A DNA stretch of 39,843 nucleotides from Paenibacillus caseinilyticus (GTDB lineage Bacteria > Bacillota > Bacilli > Paenibacillales > NBRC-103111), in contig NZ_JAQAGY010000040.1 of the NCBI RefSeq assembly GCF_027533645.1, positions 1 through 39,843 of the forward strand, written 5' to 3'. Position numbers and translations under genes: made by a program. The notes under the pieces were generated by a model that did not search any database, had not been told where the DNA came from, and was given only the letters and a program-made list of their open reading frames with translations. Shown one piece after another: positions 39,080 to 39,843 of this stretch. The stretch's first letter is position 1. Every line of letters starts with the position of its first letter.

Positions 39080-39684
39080 GGGTATCGACTCCTTTTTATA
39101 AAACTTATTGAAGCACCTCCTATTATTACCCTCCAGGGCACTCCCACAATCAAAAGAACCAGTCATCTATGTACAAGCCATATTTACAAATCCCTTACGC
39201 TTTCTTTGCGAAACCTTAACCCTAGGCTGGTAAGAGGTTTGATACAATATCATTGAACAAGGGGCCCCAAAGCATCGTGTAACTCCCACTCCAACAGAAT
39301 CGTCAGTCTTGTTTCTGGCCCTCCATCCCTTTTGAGGGAAGCTGTCTTATGCGCGCGCCCTCATACCGGGATCCTTTGAACAAATGACTTCGCTATCCAT
39401 CTCCTTTTGTTAGTGCCACCTCCCTCAATGAATGTTTATATAAATGACTTCATTGCTTACCCCACTATGAGTCCCCATCAATTTATTCCTCGACCGTAGT
39501 CACCCTCTCAGTCTAAAAAACCTCCCCCCCCCACAGTCCCTACTAATTCCCCCCTCTCTTTCCACCAAGCCCTACGAACCCCAGGGCTTTTTCTTTCTTG
39601 TCACTCAGCTGATTGACAGAGTGCCACCAAATAATTCTACCCTCATAACCCCTTCCATCTAAAAATCAGATGCTATAATACAAA
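39080..39684. other. Gene-poor stretch before the rRNA operon
   Basis: This 0.6-kb stretch has no supported gene. On the minus strand a 58-codon frame without a start (about 39171-39344) shows no recognised motif. Two C-rich tracts (near 39515-39560) and a repeat of AAATGACTTC (near 39382 and 39442) are visible. It contains an orphan plus-strand terminator, listed separately. No tRNA is seen. Confidence 0.5.
39567..39597 (+). terminator. Orphan plus-strand terminator
   Basis: A 7-bp stem AAGCCCT/AGGGCTT (39567-39573 with 39583-39589) is followed by TTTCTTTCTT on the plus strand. No plus-strand gene precedes it in this stretch, so it may end an unseen small RNA or a lost gene. Confidence 0.6.
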
Positions 39685-39719
39685 AAGGTCCTGATCAGCT
39701 AAAAACTGATCAGGACCTT
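39682..39719 (-). terminator. Terminator of the rRNA operon
   Basis: A perfect 14-bp stem AAGGTCCTGATCAG/CTGATCAGGACCTT (39685-39698 with 39706-39719) is followed on the minus strand by T-run from 39686 to 39682. It lies about 7 bp after the 5S gene. Confidence 0.92.
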
Positions 39720-39725
39720 GATTTG

Positions 39726-39843
39726 GCTTGGCGACGTTCTACTCTCCCAGGACCCTGCGGTCCAAGTACCATCGACGCTGGAAGGCTTAACGTTCGTGTT
39801 CGGGATGGGTACGCGTGGTTCCCTTCCGCCATCATCACCAAAC
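39726..39843 (-). rRNA. rrf: 5S ribosomal RNA (to the window edge)
   Basis: Read on the minus strand, the sequence starts TTTGGTGATGATGGCG, has the conserved CCGAACACGAACGTTAAG in the middle, and ends GAGAGTAGAACGTCGCCAAGC. This is a full or nearly full 5S rRNA of Firmicute type, about 117 nucleotides. 23S and 16S should lie to the right of the window. A few bases of the 5' end may be cut off by the edge. Confidence 0.95.

Noticed and set aside
39171..39344. 58-codon minus-strand open stretch
   Set aside because: No start codon with a ribosome site and no motif; internal stop just upstream. Probably non-coding.
1..39843. CRISPR arrays, phage genes, transposases, tRNA genes
   Set aside because: I looked for regularly spaced repeats, integrase or transposase motifs and tRNA cloverleaf signals and saw none.

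Overview
The window looks like a chromosomal segment of a GC-rich, endospore-forming Firmicute, most likely Paenibacillus or a close relative. This is inferred from gene content and strong GGAGG ribosome sites, not from any search. Spore genes are present (an H-type small acid-soluble spore protein, a GerA-type germinant receptor operon, and a sporulation-kinase-like soluble histidine kinase) beside standard Bacillales housekeeping blocks. Most of the window is ordinary, well-packed core DNA. No CRISPR array, prophage or insertion sequence is visible.

Left part (1-10.4 kb): a minus-strand operon thiL-tsaE-tsaB-rimI-tsaD makes a thiamine-phosphate kinase, three parts of the t6A tRNA modification machinery and a ribosomal-protein acetyltransferase. 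Next is a minus-strand pair, a small unknown protein and SspH, facing a plus-strand ku gene. The shared 185-bp gap carries two divergent sigma-G-like promoters. After ku come a minus-strand CorA-like membrane protein and a plus-strand run of an RCK_C membrane protein, an ATP-dependent DNA ligase and a LigD-type polymerase. Ku, ligase and polymerase together make a non-homologous end-joining set in which LigD is split into two genes. Sigma-G-type expression would fit repair of breaks carried by dormant spores.

Middle (10.4-20.5 kb): cardiolipin synthase (minus), then a four-gene germinant receptor operon (A, C, small two-helix D, B) whose permease subunit has an unusual C-terminal extension. 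A LytM/M23 peptidase-bactofilin pair follows, then a HAD phosphatase, an unknown protein, and an acidic coiled-coil protein on the minus strand. 

Right part (20.5-39.8 kb): gltBD (glutamate synthase, minus), a triple-PAS histidine kinase, thymidine kinase, hisC facing a MocR-type regulator across overlapping promoters, a small membrane protein, and a secreted 5'-nucleotidase with a LysM wall-binding tail. From 35.3 to 36.15 kb there is a decayed stretch with a frameshifted acetyltransferase. It is followed by csoR with a perfect operator palindrome inside its promoter, an FAD-dependent desaturase-like oxidoreductase, and a PfpI/DJ-1 protein. A 0.5-kb gene-poor stretch leads to the 3' end of a minus-strand rRNA operon (5S rRNA and its terminator) at the right edge.

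Most noteworthy are the split end-joining locus with divergent sigma-G-like promoters and two membrane genes embedded in it, the extended GerB permease, the CsoR operator/N-terminal extension without neighbouring copper genes, and two orphan terminators that mark lost or unseen transcripts.
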